From: Tenacibaculum todarodis
GTDB lineage: Bacteria > Bacteroidota > Bacteroidia > Flavobacteriales > Flavobacteriaceae
NCBI RefSeq assembly: GCF_001889045.1
Contig: NZ_CP018155.1
Span: 2,172,001-2,236,000 of the forward strand
Direction of reading: 5' to 3'
DNA length: 64,000 bases
Shown in pieces: positions 36,149-43,281 of the stretch; the stretch's first letter is position 1, and the number at the start of each line of letters is the position of its first letter. The position numbers and the translations under genes were made by a program. The notes below the pieces were generated by a model. The model worked only from the letters and a program-made list of their open reading frames with translations. It was not told where the DNA came from and searched no databases.

Positions 36149-36925
36149 TTAGTCAAAAACTATTTTAAAAGAATTTGCGAGTCCTTTATAGCCTTCTAAT
36201 TCCGCACTCAGAGAACCTACAGATAATGAGGCTTTCATTTTAATTGGTATTTTATTATCGTCTGAAGTAATCCAAACTGTAACACTTTCTTGTTCTTTAA
36301 AAACTCGACCAGCTTGCACAATTGGTCTAAATTTTAAGGTTTTTACTTTCCCAAACTTAGTTTTAAGGGTTTCTCTACCCAAGAATTTTAATTTAAATGG
36401 ATATGTTTTTTCATCAAAAAACATATCTATTTTAATAGCTTCTCCTTTTTTTAAGTTATCTGTATTCTGATTTCTTAAGTAATAAAATGCAGAAATCATA
36501 TCTTGTACATTTGATATTGAAACCGATGTGTCTTTTTTCTTTAAAACATCTTTAACAAAGGCTTTATTCTCACTATAATTAAAACGAATTTCTTTCTTCT
36601 TTTTATAACCACCTTCATTAATATTACGTTTAAAAAAATAAGGTTTTCCAGTAACTTGGTCAAAAAAGCTTTCGTAAGTATCTTTTACTTTAAAAAACCA
36701 ACTTACCATACCAGATGTCCACCCTTTTGCTGTAGAATGAAAAACTTTTTTTCCATCTAACTCTTCTTCCTTAACCGACAACTCTACAGAACCTGCTTTT
36801 AGAAAACCACTATAACTCATTTTATAACGCAACCATTCTCCATCTTTAAAAGCTTGTGGCTTTGTTTGACTTGAGAGAATTGTTGTTAAGAATAATAGTG
36901 TAATAAAAAGTATTTTCTTATTCAT
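36149..36925 (-). CDS. DUF3108 domain-containing exported protein
   Basis: 258 residues from the ATG at 36925, which opens a clean signal peptide (MNKKILFITLLFLTTILSSQ); an ATG 19 codons upstream lies before a -7-like TAAGTTTG at 36931-36938. The body matches DUF3108: FKDGEWLRYKMSYSGFLKAG near the N-terminus, FYYLRNQNTDNLKKGE, and VWITSDDNKIPIKMKASLSVGS near the C-terminus. A lipocalin-like or LolB-like envelope role has been suggested for the family but is not established. Confidence 0.85.
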   Translation of the reverse strand: MNKKILFITLLFLTTILSSQTKPQAFKDGEWLRYKMSYSGFLKAGSVELSVKEEELDGKKVFHSTAKGWTSGMVSWFFKVKDTYESFFDQVTGKPYFFKRNINEGGYKKKKEIRFNYSENKAFVKDVLKKKDTSVSISNVQDMISAFYYLRNQNTDNLKKGEAIKIDMFFDEKTYPFKLKFLGRETLKTKFGKVKTLKFRPIVQAGRVFKEQESVTVWITSDDNKIPIKMKASLSVGSLSAELEGYKGLANSFKIVFD

Positions 36926-36969
36926 AATTTCAAACTTATAAAAAAGGAATGACAATATTCGTTCCAAAA

Positions 36970-37009
36970 ATAAAAAAGCCACTTATTTTACTAAATAAAT
37001 GGCTTTTTA
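36970..37009 (-). terminator. Terminator after kynA
   Basis: AAAAAGCCA...TTATTT pairs with AAATAAATGGCTTTTT; bidirectional, ending the kynA transcript on the minus strand. Confidence 0.8.
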
Positions 37010-37023
37010 ACTGAATTCTTTAG

Positions 37024-37047
37024 TTTCCCGTTTTCACGGGAATGACA
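37024..37047. repeat. Single REP-like hairpin (TTCCCGT-TTTC-ACGGGAA-TGACA)
   Basis: A 7-bp perfect stem with the TGACA tail, in the gap after kynA. The same stem family as half of 25381-25448. Confidence 0.75.
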
Positions 37048-37091
37048 ATTTTATTTGTAATCTCAATTAAAAATTGAGACGTTTTTTTCAA

Positions 37092-38012
37092 TTAAAAGGT
37101 TCCCCAGTTTTTTATTTCTTCTTCGCTCCACAAATACGGAAAGAATATTCTTCTTTGATACTTTGGATGCATGTATTTACGCCAGTTACTTCCTCCGGTA
37201 GCTTCCAAATCTTTATCGCCACCGCCTAAATATTTACCCGCAGCATTGTAATGAGCCATAACCCATTTAACATTTACAGTATAATCATAATGACGCATTG
37301 CTTTAACTAATTCTTCATTTTGCTGAACTTCTTCAGGTAACTGTTTAAATTTTTTAGATAAATTACAATCGTTATAATCTTCCATGAAATCAATAAAATC
37401 TCCCATGTATTTTTTTTCAAAAAGCTGAATTAAAATAGATTTTTCTCCTGTTTTATGATTTTTACCTGCCGCTTGCCAATACAAATGTTCAAATGCATTT
37501 CTGAATGATGAGTTTCTGTCAATTGTATCTCTATAACGAATATCTATTAAATTGATAAGTTCGGTTGAAGCGAATTCAATTTTACGGTATTGTGCTGATT
37601 GAAATCCACTTGCTGGTGCTAATGTATTTCTAAATTTTAAATACTGATCTACATCCATTCCTTCTCCCATTACACTAAAAGAGCTACACAACATATCAAA
37701 ATATCGACTAATTCTCATTAAATGTTTTGAAAATTTTTCTGCGGTAATCTCCTTAGTAGAAAGTGAAATTTGATCAATTTCCCATAAAATCATTTTAAAC
37801 AACAATTCATTTACTTGATGATACATGATAAAAACCATTTCATCTTTTTCTGTTGTTCTTGGTATTTGTAATCCCAATAAAGCATCTGTTTGAATGTAAT
37901 CCCAATACGTAATTGGTGTACTATGTAACAAACCTTCCAACATCGTTTCTATTGGAACACCTAATTTACTGTACTTTTCTTCTATTGCTTTTAATATTTC
38001 GTCTTTACTCAT
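37092..38012 (-). CDS. kynA: Tryptophan 2,3-dioxygenase
   Basis: Heme dioxygenase that opens the tryptophan indole ring to N-formylkynurenine, the first step of the kynurenine pathway. 306 residues. Family signatures: TYWDYIQTDALLGLQIPR (N-terminal), MYHQVNELLFKMILWE (heme-pocket region), QYLKFRNTLAPASGFQSAQ and ATGGSNWRKYM near the C-terminus (substrate loop). It begins the aromatic-amino-acid catabolic stretch, in the same direction as hppD and hmgA but separated by 244 bases. kynB and kynU are not in this window. Confidence 0.94.
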   Translation of the reverse strand: MSKDEILKAIEEKYSKLGVPIETMLEGLLHSTPITYWDYIQTDALLGLQIPRTTEKDEMVFIMYHQVNELLFKMILWEIDQISLSTKEITAEKFSKHLMRISRYFDMLCSSFSVMGEGMDVDQYLKFRNTLAPASGFQSAQYRKIEFASTELINLIDIRYRDTIDRNSSFRNAFEHLYWQAAGKNHKTGEKSILIQLFEKKYMGDFIDFMEDYNDCNLSKKFKQLPEEVQQNEELVKAMRHYDYTVNVKWVMAHYNAAGKYLGGGDKDLEATGGSNWRKYMHPKYQRRIFFPYLWSEEEIKNWGTF

Positions 38013-38119
38013 TTTTATATTTTTATTGATTAAAATTTACTTTTTACTACTAAAAAGCAAACTTTATGAGAAAGGTGATTTTATGTTTTTGAAGTTTTTA
38101 TTCATTTCTGTTGAAGAAA

Positions 38120-38166
38120 ATTAAAGAGTCAAGGTTCAATATTTTATCTTGTTTCTTGACCCTTTT
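38120..38166 (-). terminator. Probable terminator after hppD
   Basis: GTCAAG (38128-38133) and CTTGAC (38155-38160) pair with a long loop; on the minus strand TTTAATTTT follows. Confidence 0.5.
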
Positions 38167-38191
38167 AATCAGTTTTAATAATTTACTAAGA

Positions 38192-38216
38192 GATTGCTTC
38201 GTTCCTCGCAATGACA
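38192..38216. repeat. Single REP-like hairpin (ATTGC...GCAAT-GACA)
   Basis: ATTGC and GCAAT pair, followed by GACA. A third stem family with the same tail, in the kynA-hppD gap. Confidence 0.65.
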
Positions 38217-38256
38217 TTTATTTAGTTGCAAACTGCCACTTAATTCTGCTTACTAA

Positions 38257-39420
38257 TTAAAGTGTTCCTCTTTTTTCTTGTTCTCTTTCTATAGATTCGA
38301 ACAAAGCTTTAAAATTTCCTGCTCCAAAACCACGTGCTCCCATTCTTTGAATAATTTCAAAAAATAAGGTTGGTCTGTCTTCTACCGGTTTTGTGAAGAT
38401 TTGTAATAAATATCCTTCTTCATCGGCATCAATCATAATACCTAAACCTTTTAGTTTTTCGATATCTTCTTTTAATTCGTGACTAAATTCTTCTAATCTT
38501 CCTGGAACCGATTTGTAATATTCATCTGGTGGCGTTGATAAAAACTCTACACCATTTGCTCTTAATTGTGATACTGTTTTTAAAATATCATCTGTTGCAA
38601 CGGCTATGTGTTGAACTCCTGCACCTTCGTAAAAATCTAAATATTCTTCAATTTGAGAACGTTTTGCTGCTTTTGCCGGTTCGTTAATTGGAAATTTAAT
38701 TCTCCCATTTCCGTTAGACATTACTTTACTCATTAATGCCGAATATTCTGTGTGAATCTGTTTATCATCAAATGATAAGAAGTTTTCAAACCCCATAACA
38801 TCTTCGTACCATTTTACCCAAACATCCATTTGATTCCAACCAACATTACCAACCATATGATCAATATATTTTAATCCTGCTGCTGGCGGATTATAATCTG
38901 ATTCCCATTTTTCAAATCCTGGTAAAAAGGCTCCGTTGTAGTTTTTACGCTCTACAAACATGTGTACTGTTTCTCCATACGTGTAAATTCCTGCTCTTAC
39001 TACTTCTCCGTGTTCGTCTTTTTCTACGGTTGGTTCCATATAAGATTTTGCTCCGCGTGAAGTTGTTTCTTTATAGGCTTGTCTTGCGTCTTCTACCCAA
39101 AGTGCTACAATTTTCACCCCATCACCGTGTTTTACAATATGATCGTTAATTGGTGATTTACTATTTAACGGTGTTGTTAGCATCAACTTAATTTTGTCTT
39201 GTGTTAGCACATAAGACACAGAATCTGTTGATCCAGTTTCTAATCCACGATATGCATGCGATTGAAATCCGAATGCTGTTTTGTAAAAATGCGCTGCTTG
39301 TTTTGCGTTACCTACGTAAAACTCAACGTAATCTGTTCCTAAAAGTGGAAGGAAATCTTGTGCTCCTTCAAATATTTTTTCTAAACCGTAGTTTACTGAT
39401 TTTATTTCTTTTTTACTCAT
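38257..39420 (-). CDS. hppD: 4-hydroxyphenylpyruvate dioxygenase
   Basis: Non-heme iron enzyme converting 4-hydroxyphenylpyruvate to homogentisate in tyrosine degradation. 387 residues with two vicinal-oxygen-chelate halves. Iron ligands: His in YIDHMVGNVGW (about 188), His in GVQHIAVATDD (about 270) and Glu in FFEIIQRMGARGFGAGNF (about 354). Its product feeds hmgA, upstream in the same direction with a four-helix-bundle gene between them. Confidence 0.96.
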   Translation of the reverse strand: MSKKEIKSVNYGLEKIFEGAQDFLPLLGTDYVEFYVGNAKQAAHFYKTAFGFQSHAYRGLETGSTDSVSYVLTQDKIKLMLTTPLNSKSPINDHIVKHGDGVKIVALWVEDARQAYKETTSRGAKSYMEPTVEKDEHGEVVRAGIYTYGETVHMFVERKNYNGAFLPGFEKWESDYNPPAAGLKYIDHMVGNVGWNQMDVWVKWYEDVMGFENFLSFDDKQIHTEYSALMSKVMSNGNGRIKFPINEPAKAAKRSQIEEYLDFYEGAGVQHIAVATDDILKTVSQLRANGVEFLSTPPDEYYKSVPGRLEEFSHELKEDIEKLKGLGIMIDADEEGYLLQIFTKPVEDRPTLFFEIIQRMGARGFGAGNFKALFESIEREQEKRGTL

Positions 39421-39434
39421 CTTTATGTTTTATA

Positions 39435-39836
39435 GAAAAGAGAGAAGAGATGCAAGAAAAAAGACTTTTAGAGTTTGTTTTGAAAACCCATTGTCATCTT
39501 TTGAAATTCTTGAATTTTTACTTCAATCTTTGTTAATTGTTCTTTATTTATATAATTTCTATTGCACGCTATTATTAATTGAGTTTCAAGTTCGAAAGAA
39601 GAACCTAAAGAGATATCTAAAAAATGCAAAAAAGATTTATCAGTTCTTGATGAACCTTCTGCAATATTACTTGGAATAGAAACAGAACATCTACTTAATT
39701 GAGATCTTAATCCGAATTTTTCATCTTTAGGAAATTCACTTAAAAGTCCAAAAACATCATCAACAATTTCGATTCCTAATTTCCAAATCTTCAAATTCTT
39801 GTAATTATGTCTTTTTCGCTTCTCCACTCTCTTTAT
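39435..39836 (-). other. ORF-in-hairpin (IVS-like) element 1
   Basis: The plus-strand left arm 39435-39465 (GAAAAGAGAGAAGAGATGCAAG then AAAAAAGAC) matches the reverse complement of the right arm 39809-39836 (AAAGAGAG, GGAGAAGC, AAAAAGAC). In the minus-strand transcript the two flanks can form a long purine/pyrimidine stem with the four-helix-bundle gene in the loop. The right arm covers the GTG start and first six codons. The left arm begins 3 bases past the stop. Confidence 0.65.
39468..39827 (-). CDS. Four-helix-bundle protein (S23/IVP family), paralog 1
   Basis: 119 residues, recognised as the family first found inside intervening sequences of bacterial 23S rRNA: YKNLKIWKLGIEIVDDVF near the N-terminus, FGLRSQLSRCSVSIPSNIAEG (the family hallmark) and a C-terminal helix LTKIEVKIQEFQKM. 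It starts with GTG at 39827; no ATG is available. The molecular function is unknown. It sits between hmgA (36 bases upstream) and hppD (47 bases downstream) in the same direction, within the inverted repeat at 39435-39836. A second family member is at 41623-41970. Confidence 0.88.
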   Translation of the reverse strand: MEKRKRHNYKNLKIWKLGIEIVDDVFGLLSEFPKDEKFGLRSQLSRCSVSIPSNIAEGSSRTDKSFLHFLDISLGSSFELETQLIIACNRNYINKEQLTKIEVKIQEFQKMTMGFQNKL

Positions 39837-39863
39837 TCTTTCTTCTAACTTCTTTACTCTTTT

Positions 39864-41021
39864 TTACTCCAACCAAGATTTATAATAATCTTCATCGGCA
39901 ATTTTCATGGCTTCTTCTGTAACCATTAAAGGTTTAAAAGTGTCTACCATAACTGCCAATTCTTCGGTTTTTGTTTTCCCAATACTTTTTTCTGTAGTTC
40001 CTGGGTGTGGACCATGAGGAATTCCGGCTGGATGCAAGGAAATATGACCTTGATCGATGTCGTTTCTACTCATAAAATCGCCATCTACATAGTATAAAAC
40101 CTCGTCTGAATCTATATTACTATGGTTGTATGGCGCAGGAATTGAATTTGGATGATAATCGTACAAACGCGGTACAAAACTGCAAATTACAAAGGTATTT
40201 GTCTCAAAAGTTTGGTGCACTGGTGGCGGTTGATGAATACGACCTGTTATTGGTTCAAAATCGTGAATTGAAAATGCATACGGAAAGTTATATCCGTCAT
40301 AACCCACAACATCAAAAGGATGCGAAGCATACACCATTTCTATGATTTCTCCTTGTTTTTTAACTTTGATTAAGAAATCTCCTAATTCATTATTTGTTTC
40401 TAATTCGTAAGGTCTTCTTAAATCGCGCTCACAAAAAGGCGAGTGTTCTAATAATTGACCAAACCAGTTTCTGTAACGTTTTGGTGTGTAAACTGGCGAA
40501 TATGACTCAACAATAAATAATCTGTTGTTCTCATCATCGAAATCTAATTTATAGATAATTCCACGTGGAATTACCAAATAATCTCCGTATTTAAAATCGA
40601 TGTTTCCAAGATGTGTTCTTAATTTTCCTGTTCCTTTATGGATAAAAATTACCTCATCTGCATCGGTATTTTTATAAAAATAATCTTTGGTAGATTGTTT
40701 TGGGGCCGCCAGAATAATATTACAATCGGAATTTGTTAAAACAACTTTTCTGCTTTCTAAATAATCGTTTTCGGGCGGCACTTGAAATCCGCGAAATCTG
40801 TAAGATTGAATATTATTTGCTTTGGCTATTTTCGGTTTTACTGAATATTGCTTTCTAATTTCTTTGACCATTGTTGGTCTGTGCTCGTGATATGAGTTGG
40901 TAGACATTCCGTCGAAACCAATAGTACCAAACAATTGCTCGTAGTATAAACTTCCGTCTTTTTTACGAAATTGTGTGTGTCTTTTGGGTGGAATGTTTCC
41001 TAATTTATGATAAAAAGGCAT
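39864..41021 (-). CDS. hmgA: Homogentisate 1,2-dioxygenase
   Basis: Non-heme iron ring-cleavage enzyme giving maleylacetoacetate. 385 residues of the bacterial cupin type. The metal and catalytic residues lie in PPVHQTFETNTFVICSF (His and Glu) and PAPYNHSNIDSDEVLYY (His). SYSPVYTPKRYRNWFGQLLEHSPFCERDLR is split here by the window text but typical of the family. First gene before the four-helix-bundle gene and hppD. A 28-base palindrome lies 30 bases upstream of its ATG and is the best candidate operator. The fumarylacetoacetase gene is not in the window. Confidence 0.95.
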   Translation of the reverse strand: MPFYHKLGNIPPKRHTQFRKKDGSLYYEQLFGTIGFDGMSTNSYHEHRPTMVKEIRKQYSVKPKIAKANNIQSYRFRGFQVPPENDYLESRKVVLTNSDCNIILAAPKQSTKDYFYKNTDADEVIFIHKGTGKLRTHLGNIDFKYGDYLVIPRGIIYKLDFDDENNRLFIVESYSPVYTPKRYRNWFGQLLEHSPFCERDLRRPYELETNNELGDFLIKVKKQGEIIEMVYASHPFDVVGYDGYNFPYAFSIHDFEPITGRIHQPPPVHQTFETNTFVICSFVPRLYDYHPNSIPAPYNHSNIDSDEVLYYVDGDFMSRNDIDQGHISLHPAGIPHGPHPGTTEKSIGKTKTEELAVMVDTFKPLMVTEEAMKIADEDYYKSWLE

Positions 41022-41050
41022 TTTTTAATGTATTAATGAGTTAATAAAAC

Positions 41051-41078
41051 AATGTAACAATTGTGTAATTGATACATT
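41051..41078. promoter_or_regulatory. 28-bp palindromic operator candidate upstream of hmgA
   Basis: AATGTA and TACATT enclose CAATT-GTGT-AATTG; 11 of 14 positions of each half are complementary. It lies 30 bases before the hmgA ATG, where a repressor would block transcription. The remainder of the 41022-41257 gap also holds a TCTACAAA/TTTGTAGA hairpin (41191-41219). Confidence 0.55.
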
Positions 41079-41257
41079 TTAACATTTATATATTAGTACA
41101 TTGAACCCTTATTCTGGATTACGTTTTATCAAATATTTTAAAAGTGACAGTAAGTCTAAATACATTTTTTAGCCCTTTTAAGTTGGTTGTTCTACAAATA
41201 TACAGAAAGTTTTTGTAGAAGTTAGAAGTTAAGAGCGGGAAGTTGAGTGTATGAAAA

Positions 41258-41587
41258 TTAACTTTCCGGAGCTAATTCTACTTCTAATCCGTCCATTTCT
41301 GGTGTTATTTGTATTTGACAACCTAATCTGCTATTGTCTTCTACATGAAATGCTTCTGCTAACATCATGTCTTCATCAACACCCATTTCTTGTAACTCAT
41401 GGTCAGATTTTACATAACATTGGCAAGATGCACACATTGCCATTCCGCCACAAATACCAATTGTTCCTTCTGGAGCCAATTCATAAGAACGTACAACTTC
41501 CATTAAATTCATTGCCATATCTGTGGGCGCTTGAATTTCATGGAGTTTTCCTTCTCGGTCGGTTATTTTTATTGTGATGTCTTTCAT
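41258..41587 (-). CDS. 2Fe-2S ferredoxin, adrenodoxin type
   Basis: 109-residue electron carrier. Cluster ligands: GICGGMAMCASCQCYV (C-x5-C-x2-C, about residues 45-53) and the fourth Cys in SRLGCQIQI (about 91). The N-terminus lacks a targeting sequence, so it is cytoplasmic. Downstream of a ferredoxin reductase gene (42013-43068) with the second four-helix-bundle gene between them. The reductase and ferredoxin would form a short electron chain, perhaps for an oxygenase. Confidence 0.93.
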   Translation of the reverse strand: MKDITIKITDREGKLHEIQAPTDMAMNLMEVVRSYELAPEGTIGICGGMAMCASCQCYVKSDHELQEMGVDEDMMLAEAFHVEDNSRLGCQIQITPEMDGLEVELAPES

Positions 41588-42000
41588 AGGAATTAGGGTT
41601 TAGTAGTTAGGTATTAGTTGGATTACTTTAAAGATTTGATTAAACCAAAAATCATTCTTGCAATTTCATTTGAATTATTAATTAATTTTTTGGCTGATAA
41701 TTCAGGTATAAAATTTAATCTTACGGCTAAATAAAGCATAGAACGGACTTCACTATTTGATGCTAACGAAAAATAAAGAAACCTTTTGAAATCTGGATTT
41801 GAACTTCTATCAAAACCTTCAGCAATATTATTTGAAATAGAAACTGAAGCTCTTTTTATCTGATTATTAAAAGAAAAATCTTTATTGTTTTTAAACTCAT
41901 TATAAATTGCAACTGAAAAATCTTGAGATTTTTGCCAAACAATAATGTCTTCAAATTTTTGAATTGCCATAACTAAACTGTTTACTAACCACTAATTCCT
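41588..42000 (-). other. ORF-in-hairpin (IVS-like) element 2
   Basis: The plus-strand left arm 41588-41621 (AGGAATTAGGGTTTAGTAGTT...) matches the reverse complement of the right arm 41967-42000 (AGGAATTAGTGGTTAGTAAAC...): GGAATTAG, TTAGTA and TTAGTT occur in the same order. The right arm includes the ATG at 41970. Outside it, 42001-42020 is a further near-copy of the arm. The arms are unlike those of element 1. Confidence 0.65.
41623..41970 (-). CDS. Four-helix-bundle protein (S23/IVP family), paralog 2
   Basis: 115 residues, clearly related to the protein at 39468-39827: FEDIIVWQKSQDFSVAIYNEF at the N-terminus, FNNQIKRASVSISNNIAEGF as the family hallmark, and FLYFSLASNSEVRSMLYLAVRL. ATG start at 41970. 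It lies between the ferredoxin reductase (42 bases upstream) and ferredoxin (35 bases downstream) genes, all in one direction, and inside the inverted repeat 41588-42000. Function unknown. Confidence 0.88.
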   Translation of the reverse strand: MAIQKFEDIIVWQKSQDFSVAIYNEFKNNKDFSFNNQIKRASVSISNNIAEGFDRSSNPDFKRFLYFSLASNSEVRSMLYLAVRLNFIPELSAKKLINNSNEIARMIFGLIKSLK

Positions 42001-42012
42001 CTTTACTAACTA

Positions 42013-43068
42013 CTAATTTATTTTCTTAACAACCGCTTTTGGCGCTTCTTTACGTGTTCCGTCAAAACCATCTACACCGCCAACAGTTGTGTATTTCATT
42101 ACATATTTTTTATCTGGGAAAATACGTTTGTATGCACTTTGACACATTAAAGTTGCTTCGTGGAATCCACATAAAATCAACTTTAATTTTCCTGGATAGG
42201 TATTTACGTCTCCAATCGCGTAAATTCCTTCTCGGTTGGTTTGATAATCTAACGCATTGTTTACTTTAATTGCGTTTTTCTCTATTTCTAATCCCCAATT
42301 TGCAATTGGACCTAACTTTGGCGACAATCCAAAAAGCGGAATAAAATGATCGGTTTCTATTGTAAATGGCTCTTCTCCTTTTTGTACTACAGAAACACCT
42401 TCAACTTTATCGGTTCCAATAATTCCTTTAACTTCTGCAGGTGTAATCATGGTAATTTTACCTGCGTCTTTTAATTCTTGTACTTTATCAACTGAATCTA
42501 AAGCGCCTCTAAATTCGTTTCTTCTGTGAATTAACGTTACTGAAGAAGCAACATCTGTTAAGAAAATTGACCAATCTAAAGCAGAATCTCCTCCCCCAGA
42601 AATAACTACTTTTTTATCTCTGTAAAATTCTGGATCTCTAATTATGTATTCGACACCTTTATCTTCAAAATCTGCAATGTTTGGAATTGGTGGTTTTCTT
42701 GGTTCAAAAGAACCTAATCCACCAGCAATAGCAACTACTTTTGCATGATGTTTTGTGCCTTTATTTGTGGTTACAATAAAGGTTTCGTCTTCTTGTTTTT
42801 CTATAGTTTCTGCGCGTTCTCCTAATGTAAAACCTGGTTCAAATTGTTTAATTTGTTCCATTAATTTATCGGTTAAATCGCCCGCTAAAATTTCTGGATA
42901 CGCAGGAATATCATAAATAGGTTTCTTTGGGTAAATTTCTGAACATTGTCCGCCAACTTGTGGCAACGCATCTATTAAATGACAACGGAGTTTTAATAAA
43001 CCTGCTTCGAAAACAGTAAAAAGACCTGTTGGTCCTGCTCCAATAATTAAGATATCTGTTGTAATCAT
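42013..43068 (-). CDS. Ferredoxin--NADP+ reductase, thioredoxin-reductase-like (YumC type)
   Basis: FAD enzyme passing electrons between NADPH and ferredoxin. 351 residues. FAD-binding IIGAGPTGLFTVFEAGL at the N-terminus, NADPH-binding VVISGGGDSALDWSIFL (about 160) and the C-terminal FAD motif EGIYAIGDVNTYPGKLKLI (about 290). It lacks the CxxC of thioredoxin reductase, which marks the ferredoxin reductase branch. It is followed by the ferredoxin gene with a four-helix-bundle gene inserted between them. A hairpin (43086-43121) separates it from the NifU-Mrp unit. Confidence 0.9.
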   Translation of the reverse strand: MITTDILIIGAGPTGLFTVFEAGLLKLRCHLIDALPQVGGQCSEIYPKKPIYDIPAYPEILAGDLTDKLMEQIKQFEPGFTLGERAETIEKQEDETFIVTTNKGTKHHAKVVAIAGGLGSFEPRKPPIPNIADFEDKGVEYIIRDPEFYRDKKVVISGGGDSALDWSIFLTDVASSVTLIHRRNEFRGALDSVDKVQELKDAGKITMITPAEVKGIIGTDKVEGVSVVQKGEEPFTIETDHFIPLFGLSPKLGPIANWGLEIEKNAIKVNNALDYQTNREGIYAIGDVNTYPGKLKLILCGFHEATLMCQSAYKRIFPDKKYVMKYTTVGGVDGFDGTRKEAPKAVVKKIN

Positions 43069-43085
43069 TTCTATTTTATTTTAAA

Positions 43086-43121
43086 AAACCTCACAAAATA
43101 ACAATCTTGTGAGGTCTTTTT
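43086..43121. terminator. Hairpin terminator between the nifU and ferredoxin-reductase genes
   Basis: ACCTCACAA (43088-43096) pairs with TTGTGAGGT (43107-43115), with T residues after it on each strand. Confidence 0.75.
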
Positions 43122-43133
43122 ATGCTGTTGAGC

Positions 43134-43237
43134 GCGTTAGGGATTGAAGCGGCATCCTTTTTTTGAAGAGATTCCTGCCTACGCAGGAATGACAAGAAAA
43201 AAGATATAGCGAAAAGCCCGACCTTTAGGTAACGCCC
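43134..43237 (+). repeat. Structured intergenic repeat, copy D, with a nested REP
   Basis: GCGTTAGGGATTG...AGCCCGACCTTTAGGTAACGCCC; GCGTT/AACGC and GGG/CCC pair. The inner stem is ATCCTTTTTTT with AAAAAAGATAT. Its loop holds a REP-like hairpin at 43171-43194. Confidence 0.75.
43171..43194 (+). repeat. REP-like hairpin nested in structured repeat copy D
   Basis: ATTCCTGCCTACGCAGGAATGACA sits exactly in the apical loop of copy D, leaving both inner-stem strands intact. Confidence 0.8.
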
Positions 43238-43281
43238 AAAATTATATTTTTTTGAATGTTTAAAAACTGATTTTTGTCAGC

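Noticed and set aside
38013-38256. Hidden small gene in the kynA-hppD gap
   Set aside because: Only very short frames (13 codons or fewer) are open; the gap holds a probable terminator and a REP-like hairpin.
39425-39679. 84-codon plus-strand frame over the first four-helix-bundle gene
   Set aside because: Antisense shadow of the real minus-strand gene, rich in Lys/Leu from the purine-rich arm; the minus-strand frame has the family signature.
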